From Levilactobacillus namurensis (GTDB lineage: Bacteria; Bacillota; Bacilli; Lactobacillales; Lactobacillaceae), in contig NZ_CP134159.1 of NCBI RefSeq assembly GCF_032197885.1, forward strand, positions 2,604,001 through 2,668,000: 64,000 nt of DNA. The letters run 5' to 3'. A model generated the notes under the pieces. It made no database searches. It had not been told where the DNA came from and saw nothing but the letters and a program-made list of their open reading frames with translations. Positions 25,796-38,976 of this stretch are shown piece after piece. Made by a program: the position numbers and the translations under genes. Position 1 is the first letter of the stretch; every line of letters starts with the position of its first letter.

Positions 25796-27472
25796 ATGAC
25801 CAAGAAATGGTGGCAAAACGCTGTGGTGTACCAAGTTTATCCCCGCAGCTATCAGGATTCTAACGGCGACGGGGTCGGTGATCTCGCCGGTTTGACCCAG
25901 CGGCTCCCCTATATCAAACGGCTGGGGGCCGACGTCATCTGGTTAAACCCCATCTATCAATCACCGGATAAGGATAACGGCTATGACATCAGTGACTACC
26001 AAGCGATTCAACCCGTCTACGGCTCGATGGCTGACTTCGATCAGATGTTGGCAACGGCCCATCAGACCGGCCTGAAGATCTTAATGGACCTAGTGGTCAA
26101 CCACACTTCTGACCAACATAAGTGGTTCCAGGAGAGTCGCCAGTCCAAGGATAACCCGTATGCCGACTACTACATCTGGCGCGACCCGGTCGACGGCCAT
26201 GCGCCGAACAACTGGGGGTCCTACTTTAGCGGCGGCGTCTGGACCTACGAACCTAAGCGGGGCCAGTACTACCTCCACCTCTTCGCCCCCGGCCAACCGG
26301 ATTTGAACTGGGAGAACCCCCAAGTCCGCCAGGAAGTCTGGAACCTGATGCGTTTTTGGTTAGATAAAGGCGTCGACGGTTTCCGGATGGACGTCATCAA
26401 CCTGATTTCCAAACCCGCCGGCCTCCCAGACGCCCCGGTCGCTCCCGGAGCCCAGTACGGGAACTCGGAACCACTAGTGTCCGATGGCCCTAAGCTCAAC
26501 GACTATCTCCAAGAAATGAACCGAGAAGTGTTGTCTCACTACGACGTGATGACGGTCGGGGAAATGCCGGGGTCTACACCCGAAGACGCCATTCAATACA
26601 CTGGTCTGGATGCCAATGAACTGAACATGGTCTTCCAATTCGAACACGTGGGGCTCTCCGCAAACCCTGATGAACGGTTGGGCAAGTGGAACGACCAGCC
26701 CGTTCAATTGACCGACCTCAAGCGCTCCTTATCCCGGTGGCAAACGGCCTTAGACGGTAAGGGCTGGAACAGCCTCTATTGGAACAACCACGACCAGCCG
26801 CGCGCCGTTTCCCGCTTTGCGACCGATGATCCGCAATACCGGGTTCGGGCCGCCAAGATGTTGGGGACGACCCTGCACATGTTACAGGGGACGCCGTACG
26901 TCTACGAAGGCGAGGAACTGGGGGAGACCAACGTCCACTACACTAAGCTCAGTGATTACGAAGATCTGGAAAGCCTGAACGCCTACCACCAAAACGTTGA
27001 AGTGGATCACTTGGTCGACAGTCAGACCATGCTGAAGTATCTGGCCCACATCTCTCGGGATAACGCCCGGACGCCGATGCAATGGGACGCGACCGCCAAC
27101 GCTGGGTTTACGACCGGTAACCCGTGGTTTGCGCTGAATCCAAACTACCCGCAAATCAACGCCAAATCCCAGGTCGATGATGATCAATCCGTCTTTAATT
27201 ACTACCGCCAGTTGATTGCATTGCGGCACCACAGCGACCTAATCGTCTACGGCAGTTACCAAGCACTGGACCCAGAAGACAACCAAGTCTTTGCTTACAA
27301 GCGGCACTACCAGGGCCAGACGTTATTGGTCATCAGTAACTTCACGGCGGAATCCGTGACCCGTGATTACGGCCAAGCTCAGGCTAGTCAACGATTGATT
27401 GGCAACTACGCTGACGACGCCGGGACCACGTTACGGCCATACGAAACGAAGGTTTACCAATTTAACGCCTAA
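25796..27472 (+). CDS. GH13 alpha-glucosidase, oligo-1,6-glucosidase type (copy 2)
   Basis: The 558-residue enzyme is closely related to the product of 21189-22859. D199 is in GFRMDVINLIS, E256 in VGEMPGS, D333 in NNHDQPR, and a calcium-site-like loop DSNGDGVGD lies near residue 21. Val after the nucleophile again points to alpha-1,6 bonds. It is preceded by AAGGAGG and is monocistronic, divergent from the LacI gene. Differences in the 215-228 loop between the copies (insertion APGAQYGNSEP) may give different chain-length or linkage preference; this is inference. Confidence 0.9.
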   Translation: MTKKWWQNAVVYQVYPRSYQDSNGDGVGDLAGLTQRLPYIKRLGADVIWLNPIYQSPDKDNGYDISDYQAIQPVYGSMADFDQMLATAHQTGLKILMDLVVNHTSDQHKWFQESRQSKDNPYADYYIWRDPVDGHAPNNWGSYFSGGVWTYEPKRGQYYLHLFAPGQPDLNWENPQVRQEVWNLMRFWLDKGVDGFRMDVINLISKPAGLPDAPVAPGAQYGNSEPLVSDGPKLNDYLQEMNREVLSHYDVMTVGEMPGSTPEDAIQYTGLDANELNMVFQFEHVGLSANPDERLGKWNDQPVQLTDLKRSLSRWQTALDGKGWNSLYWNNHDQPRAVSRFATDDPQYRVRAAKMLGTTLHMLQGTPYVYEGEELGETNVHYTKLSDYEDLESLNAYHQNVEVDHLVDSQTMLKYLAHISRDNARTPMQWDATANAGFTTGNPWFALNPNYPQINAKSQVDDDQSVFNYYRQLIALRHHSDLIVYGSYQALDPEDNQVFAYKRHYQGQTLLVISNFTAESVTRDYGQAQASQRLIGNYADDAGTTLRPYETKVYQFNA

Positions 27473-27488
27473 GTCTTAGGTCTCAAAG

Positions 27489-27521
27489 AAGCCCGCTCTC
27501 CTCGTGAGGGCTGGCTTTTTT
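27489..27521 (+). terminator. Terminator of glucosidase 2
   Basis: AGCC-CGCTCTC pairs with TGAGGGC-TGGCT, followed by TTTTTT. Confidence 0.75.
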
Positions 27522-27623
27522 AGATTATTCTGGTGATTGACCTGGCGGTGGGGCGCGTTGGGGCCGCTGTTAACGAAGGTCCCCCGCCGTTAGGCTCGGG
27601 ACCAGTACTGCGAATTTTGGGTA

Positions 27624-27652
27624 TAAAAAAAGAACCCAATCACTGGGTTCTT
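27624..27652 (-). terminator. Terminator of the rRNA operon
   Basis: Leftward, AAGAACCCA pairs with TTGGGTTCTT and a run of Ts follows, seven bases after the end of 5S rRNA. Confidence 0.85.
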
Positions 27653-27658
27653 CACGTC

Positions 27659-27775
27659 GCGTGGCAACGTCCTATCCTTGCAGGGGGCGATCCCCCAACT
27701 ACTTTTGGCGTGCTGAAGCTTAACTTCTGTGTTCGGCATGGGAACAGGTGTATCCTTCAGGCTATCGCCACCACA
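27659..27775 (-). rRNA. rrf: 5S ribosomal RNA
   Basis: The minus strand gives a 117-base 5S rRNA beginning TGTGGTGGCGATAGCC, with CCTGTTCCCATGCCGAACAC in the middle and a 3' end that pairs with the 5' end (GTGGC/GCCAC). It is the last gene of the leftward operon. Confidence 0.95.
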
Positions 27776-27837
27776 CTATTGAGAGCTTGTTCTCTCAAAA
27801 CTAGCTACTACCAATTATCTTCTTGAGAACACCATTA

Positions 27838-30755
<2,918 letters not shown>

Positions 30756-30962
30756 ATTTATCACGACGTGATAAACGATTAATCGAGTATTAGCGATTTA
30801 AACTAATTAAAAAACTCAAAATAAACGCGGTGTTCTCGGTTTAATTATCTTAATAATTAAAGGAAAATAATTGATAGTATCTAGTTTTCAAAGAACAAGT
30901 TTGAGGGTAGACCCCTCAAAACTGACCATTGTTTCAACAAAGTATGTGTAGCCTCCGTATAT

Positions 30963-32535
<1,573 letters not shown>

Positions 32536-32715
32536 AAGATGATAAGCTCGAATAGCTCATCGATTGTTGTTACATTTTTAAAGCGAATTGACTTCGCAAA
32601 TATTGCTTTGGGTTTGAATATAAATCCAAACCGCCCTACACATATTTGGTTTGTCGAAACAATGTTCAGTTTTCAAAGGTCTACCAAGTTGTTAACTCTC
32701 GTCAACAACTTAATC

Positions 32716-32744
32716 ATCATAACATTTTGAAGCTATGATGTCAA
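32716..32744 (-). promoter_or_regulatory. rRNA promoter P2
   Basis: Leftward TTGACA (32744-32739) and TATGAT (32721-32716) with an exact 17-base spacer, about 180 bases before mature 16S. Confidence 0.8.
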
Positions 32745-32806
32745 CAAGAAGTTTGATTTAACAACGTTTCTTGCTGAACCGTCATCGCTAAGCGACAACT
32801 TAATTA

Positions 32807-32835
32807 ATATAACATTTCGTTGTCATCTCTGTCAA
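32807..32835 (-). promoter_or_regulatory. rRNA promoter P1
   Basis: Leftward TTGACA (32835-32830) and TTATAT (32812-32807), again 17 bases apart and 91 bases upstream of P2. Tandem promoters are usual for rRNA operons. The remaining 500 bases up to 33350 show no gene. Confidence 0.75.
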
Positions 32836-33304
32836 CAACTAATTTCAATCTTTCGAATTGGTCTAGTTGGTAACTCGTCGTGACGACGTATATAAGAATA
32901 CCAACCACAGCGGCCCACGTCAACTAAAAACCGCAAATAAATTGCGACTTTTTTCAAAGACAAATCTTATCGTACCGGCGTTCGTCAACGTTATAAATCG
33001 GCCGTGCGTTTCCTGGACAATCACCAAAAACCGTTCGGGTTATTTTTTTGACCATCGATATCCAGTCTCTCCCGCTCGCAACATTTTCTCCTTTTTTCGC
33101 TCCTCGCCCCTATTCAGCCCCCCTTAGAACCCACGGAATTGATTCGTTAGTCATTATTATAGTAGAAAGCCACCTGTAATTCCCCCACGCTCCCCACAAA
33201 AAGCCCCATATAGCAGCTCTTGCACCCCTGTTAAGAACCAACGATCACTCGTCCATTAACACCATCCCCTACCAACGTCTTAACTAGCGACAACCAGCCA
33301 ATCA

Positions 33305-33332
33305 CAAAAAAAGAAGCGTTCCTGCAGAACGC
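33305..33332 (-). terminator. Terminator of the cytochrome b5-like gene
   Basis: Leftward GCGTTC-TGCAG-GAACGC followed by CTTCTTTTTTT. Confidence 0.7.
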
Positions 33333-33350
33333 CTCCCCTAATCACTTGAT

Positions 33351-33587
33351 CTATTCTGTTAAGGTTCCCATAACTGGCAGCTTCTGTAAGACGCCCTTAC
33401 CATGGGGCGACTTTAAAATCGCTGCGGATAAGTTCTTTCCGGCAACGTTGCCGTGATGTTGACCACCAGCCCATGCATCCACGTTAGAGACGTCATAGAC
33501 CGTGCCGTCTACCGCCACGTAGGCCGGGTGCCCATTCTGCCCATCAAACTGACTGAGTTCTGCGATCGTAAAGTTTTTTTCTGCCAT
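33351..33587 (-). CDS. Small cytochrome b5-like heme/steroid-binding domain protein
   Basis: The 78-residue single-domain protein matches the bacterial cytochrome b5-like pattern: FTIAELSQFDGQNGHPAYVAVDGTVYDVS, then AWAGGQHHGNVAGKNLS and SPHGKGVL. The two His-rich turns are at the usual heme-ligand positions. It has no signal peptide or membrane span, so it is cytosolic. Lactobacilli make no heme, so it may bind scavenged heme or another small molecule. The family is clear and the function open. Confidence 0.8.
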   Translation of the reverse strand: MAEKNFTIAELSQFDGQNGHPAYVAVDGTVYDVSNVDAWAGGQHHGNVAGKNLSAAILKSPHGKGVLQKLPVMGTLTE

Positions 33588-33700
33588 TCGTCAACACCCC
33601 GTTCGTTAAGTTGCTTTCAGTTTAGCTTACTTACGGGGCGCAAGCAATCAATCTGCCTTATCAGTTGATAACGCCATAGACGCCACAATCAGTCTTTCGC

Positions 33701-34300
33701 CTAGTCGCCATCCCCTGGCCGGTGACCCTCACGGAACATCCCCCGCATATTGGGCCCGATGCCACCACGCATGCCCATGCCGCAGCCGCGATGCATCTTG
33801 TGCGCTTGTTCCATCAACGTCCGAAAATCTGCTGATTGTTCCCAGTCACGTGGCTGCTTGGCTTCCAGGTCCTGCAAGAGCTTCTGCAAGATATCCCGTA
33901 ATTGAGCCTGTTCCGAGTCGCTCAACGTGGCAAAGAGGGATTCAGACAATTCATCCTTCGCTTTGTGCGCCGTTGCCAGAAATTTTCGCCCGGCATCCGT
34001 CAGGGAGATGAGGGTCACCCGCTTATCATCCGGCGACGGTTGGCGGTCCACCAAGCCCGCCCCTTCCAGCTTAGCCACCAAAGCACTCGCGGAACTTGGT
34101 CGGATGTCCAGCTCCTCTACAATATCGGAGTTCGTCAAATGGGCTTCTTGAGTTAGCCGCTGTAAGACGCGTAATTGATTCGAATTGCGTTCCGGCTCCT
34201 GATCGTTGATCCGGGTGCTCCGCATTGCCGCCGCAACGAATTCCCGTTGCTGAAGAAGTCGGCCAAATAGAGTCAGTAATTGTTGTGAATCGTAAGTCAT
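33701..34300 (-). CDS. MarR-family regulator with Gly/Met/His-rich tail
   Basis: The 199-residue protein has a MarR winged helix (residues about 30-140: LTNSDIVEELDIRPSSASALVAKLEGAGLVDRQPSPDDKRVTLISLT). The last 35 residues carry HKMHRGCGMGMRGG and a Met, Gly, Arg and His-rich tail that typical MarR proteins (about 140-150 residues) lack. The tail could bind a metal or a redox signal, which is speculation. Two large inverted repeats just upstream are probable autoregulatory operators. A disulfide-type oxidoreductase gene follows the intergenic gap on the same strand upstream. Confidence 0.85.
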   Translation of the reverse strand: MTYDSQQLLTLFGRLLQQREFVAAAMRSTRINDQEPERNSNQLRVLQRLTQEAHLTNSDIVEELDIRPSSASALVAKLEGAGLVDRQPSPDDKRVTLISLTDAGRKFLATAHKAKDELSESLFATLSDSEQAQLRDILQKLLQDLEAKQPRDWEQSADFRTLMEQAHKMHRGCGMGMRGGIGPNMRGMFREGHRPGDGD

Positions 34301-34326
34301 CTAGAATCACTTCCGCTTTCTGCTTA

Positions 34327-34406
34327 TTTAGTTAGCTAAAATACATAAAAACTAACTAAATGCAGTCTAAACCATTAGTTAGTATATGTCAAATAAAACT
34401 AACTAA
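34327..34406 (-). promoter_or_regulatory. Two large palindromic operators before the MarR gene
   Basis: TTTAGTTAG-N16-CTAACTAAA (34327-34360) and TTAGTTAG-N16-CTAACTAA (34375-34406) have the same arm and the same 16-base spacer. The four half-sites are thus about 24 bases apart. They fill the gap between the MarR gene and the flavoprotein gene. The MarR protein is the likely ligand. Confidence 0.65.
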
Positions 34407-34459
34407 TTAATCAAAAAACAACCGTGCGCATCCTTAGCCGCACGGTTGTCATCATTCAT

Positions 34460-35791
34460 TTAAAGTTGACCCCACGCCGAAGCGCCGATCGTTGGGAACA
34501 AGTACACTAGACGTTCCAGTTCAGCTGGGCCGTAGTGGAAGACGATGGCCGGCAGTAACGTGTTGATCACGTCCGGCGCTTGGTCACTGACCTCAGTGGC
34601 CCCAACCAGGCGGTGGTCGCGGTCAAAGATCAGGGCGTTGTCGCCCCCCGTCTCTTGCCCCACCTGCCGGTACCAATCATCCGGAATATGGTGCGTTTCT
34701 ACCGTGTATTGGTCGGGATGGGCCTGAGCTTCGGCGACCGTGACCCCGACTTGGGCCAGCCGTGGCGACGTAAAGGTCGTGGTCGGAATGGCCGGGTAGT
34801 CGATGGGCGCCGTGGTTTCGTTGGCAAACAGGTGCATCAGGTAGGTCGATTCAAAGATGGCCGTGGGCGTTAACCGCGGTTGGGTCTTATCGATCACATC
34901 CCCCGAAGCGTAGATGTTCGGCACACTGGTCTGCAAATGATCGTTGACCGTGATTCCGTTGGCCGTATACGCCACACCCAGGTCTTCTAAGCCCAAGTTC
35001 GCCGTATTCGGCAACCGGCCCGTCGCATCCAAGACCCAGTCTGCGTCTAAGGTCGTGCCTGTATTGGTGGTCAATTGCACCCCGGTGGCGGTGGCCGTGG
35101 CGGCTTCCACGCTGGTGTTCCGCAGGAGCGTTACCCCTTGGGCCGACAACTCGCGCAAGACCTGTTCAACAAACGGTTGGTGGAAGGACCGTAACGCTTG
35201 GTCCCCGTGAAGCACGACCGTCACGGTACTACCCGCCGCGTTGGCGATGGTGGCGAATTCTAAGGCGATGTAGCCCCCACCAATCACAACTAAGTGCTTG
35301 GGCATCTCCGGCAACGCCAGAAAGTCCGTACTGTCGTGGAGTAATTCCTGCCCCGGAATTGCTAACCGGTGTGGGTGCAGGCCGGTCGCCAACACGATTT
35401 TATCGGTGGTGTAAGTGGTCTCCCCCACCGCAATCGTGTGCGCATCGACCAACCGACCGCGACCGTTGATCACGTCTACGCCCACGCTCTTCAATAGGCC
35501 GCCAATCATCGCGGGCAACCCATCGATCACGGCATTCTTATGCGCCAGACTGGCGTCCCAATGTAACTGAGTCTGCCCCGTTAAGACCGGGTTCAACGCT
35601 GCCAACTGCCGTTGCACGGCAACGGGGGCGTCTAGCGCGATTTTAGCGTTACACCCCCGGTTCGGACAGGTTCCCCCGATCAAGCCTTCTTCAATGACTC
35701 CGACTTTAACCCCTTTACTGGCTAACGGAATGGCCCCGTCAAATGTGCCGTGACCGCTTCCCAAATACAAGACATCATACTGATACGTCAT
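34460..35791 (-). CDS. FAD-dependent pyridine nucleotide-disulfide oxidoreductase
   Basis: The 443-residue class I flavoprotein disulfide reductase has an FAD-binding motif at the N-terminus (VLYLGSGHGTFDGA), the redox pair C42/C47 in GGTCPNRGCNAK, an NAD(P)-binding motif (VVIGGGYIALEF) and IYASGDVID. The C-terminal dimerisation motif reads LFPTIGAS where glutathione reductase has HPT, so the catalytic His is missing. The substrate is therefore uncertain. The start is the ATG at 35791 behind GGGAGGCGG. It may relate to thiol or quinone stress together with the neighbouring MarR regulator. Confidence 0.85.
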   Translation of the reverse strand: MTYQYDVLYLGSGHGTFDGAIPLASKGVKVGVIEEGLIGGTCPNRGCNAKIALDAPVAVQRQLAALNPVLTGQTQLHWDASLAHKNAVIDGLPAMIGGLLKSVGVDVINGRGRLVDAHTIAVGETTYTTDKIVLATGLHPHRLAIPGQELLHDSTDFLALPEMPKHLVVIGGGYIALEFATIANAAGSTVTVVLHGDQALRSFHQPFVEQVLRELSAQGVTLLRNTSVEAATATATGVQLTTNTGTTLDADWVLDATGRLPNTANLGLEDLGVAYTANGITVNDHLQTSVPNIYASGDVIDKTQPRLTPTAIFESTYLMHLFANETTAPIDYPAIPTTTFTSPRLAQVGVTVAEAQAHPDQYTVETHHIPDDWYRQVGQETGGDNALIFDRDHRLVGATEVSDQAPDVINTLLPAIVFHYGPAELERLVYLFPTIGASAWGQL

Positions 35792-36074
35792 GAATTGCCG
35801 CCTCCCAAAAGTCAATTGCTTACAACTAAATTGCGTTCAACACTTAGTATTCTACGGACTCCCCCCGGAACTTGCAAGTCAAGGGCCTCCATTTCCGTCA
35901 CTAGGGGCTGGTTGATTTACTCACTTGACCAATTAGCAGCCACTACTTTCCACGATTGATCCCATCACCCACCAAACATTTAACTTGTCGTGCCCCGGTA
36001 TCACGCGTAAACTAACGCTAGTTACCGGTCAACCATCCGTTGGCCGCCACACTCATTCTAAGGAGGCTTAGCCT

Positions 36075-36491
36075 TTGACCTACAGTATTCACCAAGTTGC
36101 CGACTTACTTGGCATCTCAACCTATCGAATTCGCTACTACCACGATCACGGTATGCTACCGTATGTCAAACGCGATGCACATAACAATCGCATCTTTGAC
36201 GACAGCGACATCGACTGGCTGCGGATCATCATCTGTCTTCGGGCGACGGGGATGCCTGTCGAACGGATCTGCCACTACCTTGACTTAGTCCAGGAAGGCG
36301 ACGCCACCATCCCCGAACGTTATCAGATGATGAAAGCCCAACAGGACCGCACGTTAAGCGAGATTCAGGACCTGCAGGATCACCTGACCACCATTAACTG
36401 CAAGGTCGACGGTTACGCCGAGATCCTCGCGACCGGTGCACCGGACAAATTCGCACCCCGGCGACCCACGCAGCCCACTGCTCAGTCCTAA
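36075..36491 (+). CDS. MerR-family transcriptional regulator
   Basis: The 138-residue protein has a MerR HTH at the N-terminus (YSIHQVADLLGISTYRIRYYHDHGMLPY), a wing and a C-terminal coiled coil (about 85-115). The start is TTG, eight bases after AAGGAGG. MerR proteins of this aldehyde/redox-stress subtype are often beside aldo-keto reductases, as here with the convergent gene at 36579. There is no cysteine cluster for metal binding. Confidence 0.87.
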   Translation: MTYSIHQVADLLGISTYRIRYYHDHGMLPYVKRDAHNNRIFDDSDIDWLRIIICLRATGMPVERICHYLDLVQEGDATIPERYQMMKAQQDRTLSEIQDLQDHLTTINCKVDGYAEILATGAPDKFAPRRPTQPTAQS

Positions 36492-36524
36492 CCCCATCCA
36501 TCCTGAGTCTTAACGGATCAGCTT

Positions 36525-36573
36525 AAAAACGCCTTCGTTCAACCGGTTAATTCCAGTTGAACGCAGGCGTTTT
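36525..36573. terminator. Bidirectional terminator between merR and the aldo-keto reductase
   Basis: AAAAACGCCTTCGTTCAACCGG pairs with CCAGTTGAACGCAGGCGTTTT with one bulge and T-runs on both strands. Confidence 0.85.
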
Positions 36574-36578
36574 AATTT

Positions 36579-37595
36579 CTAATGAGCTCCCCAGGCAATG
36601 GGCCCCTGGTCCGCTAAAATCTGGTCGATTTCGTGCAGCTCAGCCGGCGTAAACGTCAGGTTCTTCAAGGCCGCCACGTTGGCTACAACCTGTTCGGGGC
36701 GGCTCGCACCAATCAAGACACAGGCAATGGCTGGCTCCCGCAGGTTCCAGGCCAACGCCATCTGCGCCAAGCTTTGGTGCCGGTTAGCCGCCACCGCATT
36801 GAGCCGTTTGACCGTGGTTAGGGTCTGGTCAACCTGTTCGGGGTGTAAGAACGGAATCGTGGCCTTGCGCGCCCGCGAATCAGCCGGAATGCCGTGCAAG
36901 TATTTATCCGTTAAGAGTCCCTGCGACAACGCACTGAACCCCACCGCCGACTTATGCACTGCTCGCAAGACCGGGAACAAGTCCTGTTCCACGTCCCGGT
37001 TAAAGAGGTTGTAGCGTGGCTGGTGAATGATAAACGGCGTCCCTAAATCTTGGAAGACCTGCGTGATGGCTTGGGTCTGCGCACCGTTATAGTTCGAGAT
37101 GCCCACGTAGAGCGCCTTGCCTTCCCGCACCAATTGGTCCAAAGCCCCCGCAGTCTCTTCAATGTTAGTGTGGGGATCAGGTCGGTGCGAGTAGAAGATA
37201 TCGAAATACTCTAATCCCGTCCGGCGCAGACTCTGGTCGGCACTGGCAATGATGCTCTTGCGCGACCCCCAGTCACCGTACGGGCCCGGCCACATCGAAT
37301 AGCCCGCTTTACTGGCGATGACCAGTTCATCCCGGTACGGGCGCAGATCGTCTGCCAAGATGCGCCCGAAGTTCTCCTCGGCGCTACCGGGAACCGGTCC
37401 GTAGTTGTTGGCTAGATCGTAGTAGGTGATTCCCAGGTCAAAGGCCTGGTGGATAATCGCCTTTTGGGTCGCCAAGGCGTCGACACTGCCGAAGTTGTTC
37501 CAGAGTCCTAAGCCCAACGCTGAAAGTTTTAAGCCACTGTCGCCGACTCGCCGGTAGGGCATGGTCGCGTAACGCTGTTCGTTTGCTTGATACAT
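36579..37595 (-). CDS. Aldo/keto reductase (YghZ-like)
   Basis: The 338-residue AKR barrel belongs to the YghZ/L-glyceraldehyde-3-phosphate reductase type. The catalytic tetrad is visible: Asp and Tyr in YYDLANNYGP, Lys in VIASKAGY, His in FYSHRPDP. The insert SMWPGPYGDWGSRKS is typical of this subgroup. It reduces aldehydes such as methylglyoxal with NADPH. It is monocistronic, with GGGGGAT before the start, and convergent with merR. Confidence 0.88.
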   Translation of the reverse strand: MYQANEQRYATMPYRRVGDSGLKLSALGLGLWNNFGSVDALATQKAIIHQAFDLGITYYDLANNYGPVPGSAEENFGRILADDLRPYRDELVIASKAGYSMWPGPYGDWGSRKSIIASADQSLRRTGLEYFDIFYSHRPDPHTNIEETAGALDQLVREGKALYVGISNYNGAQTQAITQVFQDLGTPFIIHQPRYNLFNRDVEQDLFPVLRAVHKSAVGFSALSQGLLTDKYLHGIPADSRARKATIPFLHPEQVDQTLTTVKRLNAVAANRHQSLAQMALAWNLREPAIACVLIGASRPEQVVANVAALKNLTFTPAELHEIDQILADQGPIAWGAH

Positions 37596-37712
37596 GTAAA
37601 TCCCCCTCGAAAAACCGTTTAGCTTTAGGATATCGCTTTCATCGCCCGGCTAACAGGTATTTCTGACCACAGGGGTGGGACAGCTGACTGCCACCGTCCC
37701 TTGACTAAACGC

Positions 37713-37743
37713 AAAAAAGCGTCTGGACATGTATCCCAGACGC
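37713..37743 (-). terminator. Terminator of the flavin oxidoreductase operon
   Basis: Leftward GCGTCTGGGA-TACATG-TCCAGACGC followed by TTTTTT. Confidence 0.85.
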
Positions 37744-37788
37744 CTGCTACTTAACCCATTCAACATCGGCTAGTGGCCGTGAAGTGTC

Positions 37789-38976
37789 TTACATTTTCTT
37801 CTCGAATCCTTCCATCGGCGCCGCCTGATTCTGGTAATCGGCTGCTGCATTCGGGTCCGTGGTGAAGTGCATCACGGAATAGAAGGCCCCATTCAGGTAA
37901 TCCTGCATGGCCCGCGGAATCTGCAGTTCATCCATGTCGGACGGGGAAAGCTGGTAACGGATGCTGGCCTCGTCGTGGTCGGCGACCTTCTGGATCCACC
38001 GGGGTTCGCGGATCATCTCGCGCCCCATGGCCACTAAGTCCGTGCCCAAGGCCAAAACGTCCTCGGCATCCTGGGGAGTCTCTACGGAACCCACGCCGAT
38101 CAACGGCTTACGCCCCGCCAACTGGTCCTTGATCCGGGTCAGAATCGGTGTCTTATCCGTCTTATCGTTCAACGACGTCCGGTGAGCGGACCCCATGGAA
38201 ACGTGGACGTAATCCACCACGGAATCGCCTAACATATCGACGAAGGCCAGTGAATCCGCCAGTCGGATTCCTGGCGTCTCAATCTCCTCGGGTGAGATCC
38301 GGTAGCCTAACAGGAACGGCCGGTCCGCATACTGGTCGATGGCCGCTTGGGCACTGGCGATGACGGCCTTAGCAAAGCCCATCCGTGCCTGCTGGTCGCC
38401 ACCCCACTTGTCCGTCCGTTGGTTCGAGTTCGGGGAGAAGAACTGTTGTAACAGGTACGTGTTGGCCCCGTGCAACTCAACGCCGTCAAACCCGGCCGCA
38501 ATCGCCCGCCGCGTGGCCGCGCCAAACGCCGTGATGATGTCGTCGATCTCATCAGCCGTCAACGCCCGGGGTTCCTGAGAATCTTCCGGGAAAACGGCCC
38601 GTACGGCACTCGCACTAACTGGTTGCTGACCCCGCAGAATCTGGTCGTTGGACTTCCGACCCGCGTGGAAGATCTGCAGGACTGCTTTGGTCCCGTTGTG
38701 CTTCATGGCGTCCGCCAAGGCACTCAGTCCCGGGATATCATCGTCGCTAGCAATCGACAATTCCCCCTCGAAGCCTTTGCCACTGGCAATCACGTTGGCG
38801 ACTTCCCCGATGATCAGTCCCAGGCCACCCGAGCGGGCACCGTAAAAGTTGATCTCGTCGTTCGTCACCTGACCATCGTAGAAGCTCGACATGGTCGTGG
38901 TCGGGGCCATCACCATCCGGTTCTTGAGGGTGATGCCCTTCTTAAAGGTAAAAGGTGCCATAAATTGATAACTCAT
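37789..38976 (-). CDS. Old yellow enzyme-family NADH:flavin oxidoreductase
   Basis: The 395-residue FMN barrel has LKNRMVMAPTTT at the start, FDGVELHGANTYLLQQFFSPNSNQR in the core and an FMN-phosphate site (IGVGSVETPQDA). It reduces enones, nitro compounds or related electrophiles. The true ATG at 38976 follows GGAGGTC and overlaps by four bases (ATGA) the stop of the upstream small HxlR-like gene. The two are therefore translated together. Confidence 0.9.
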   Translation of the reverse strand: MSYQFMAPFTFKKGITLKNRMVMAPTTTMSSFYDGQVTNDEINFYGARSGGLGLIIGEVANVIASGKGFEGELSIASDDDIPGLSALADAMKHNGTKAVLQIFHAGRKSNDQILRGQQPVSASAVRAVFPEDSQEPRALTADEIDDIITAFGAATRRAIAAGFDGVELHGANTYLLQQFFSPNSNQRTDKWGGDQQARMGFAKAVIASAQAAIDQYADRPFLLGYRISPEEIETPGIRLADSLAFVDMLGDSVVDYVHVSMGSAHRTSLNDKTDKTPILTRIKDQLAGRKPLIGVGSVETPQDAEDVLALGTDLVAMGREMIREPRWIQKVADHDEASIRYQLSPSDMDELQIPRAMQDYLNGAFYSVMHFTTDPNAAADYQNQAAPMEGFEKKM

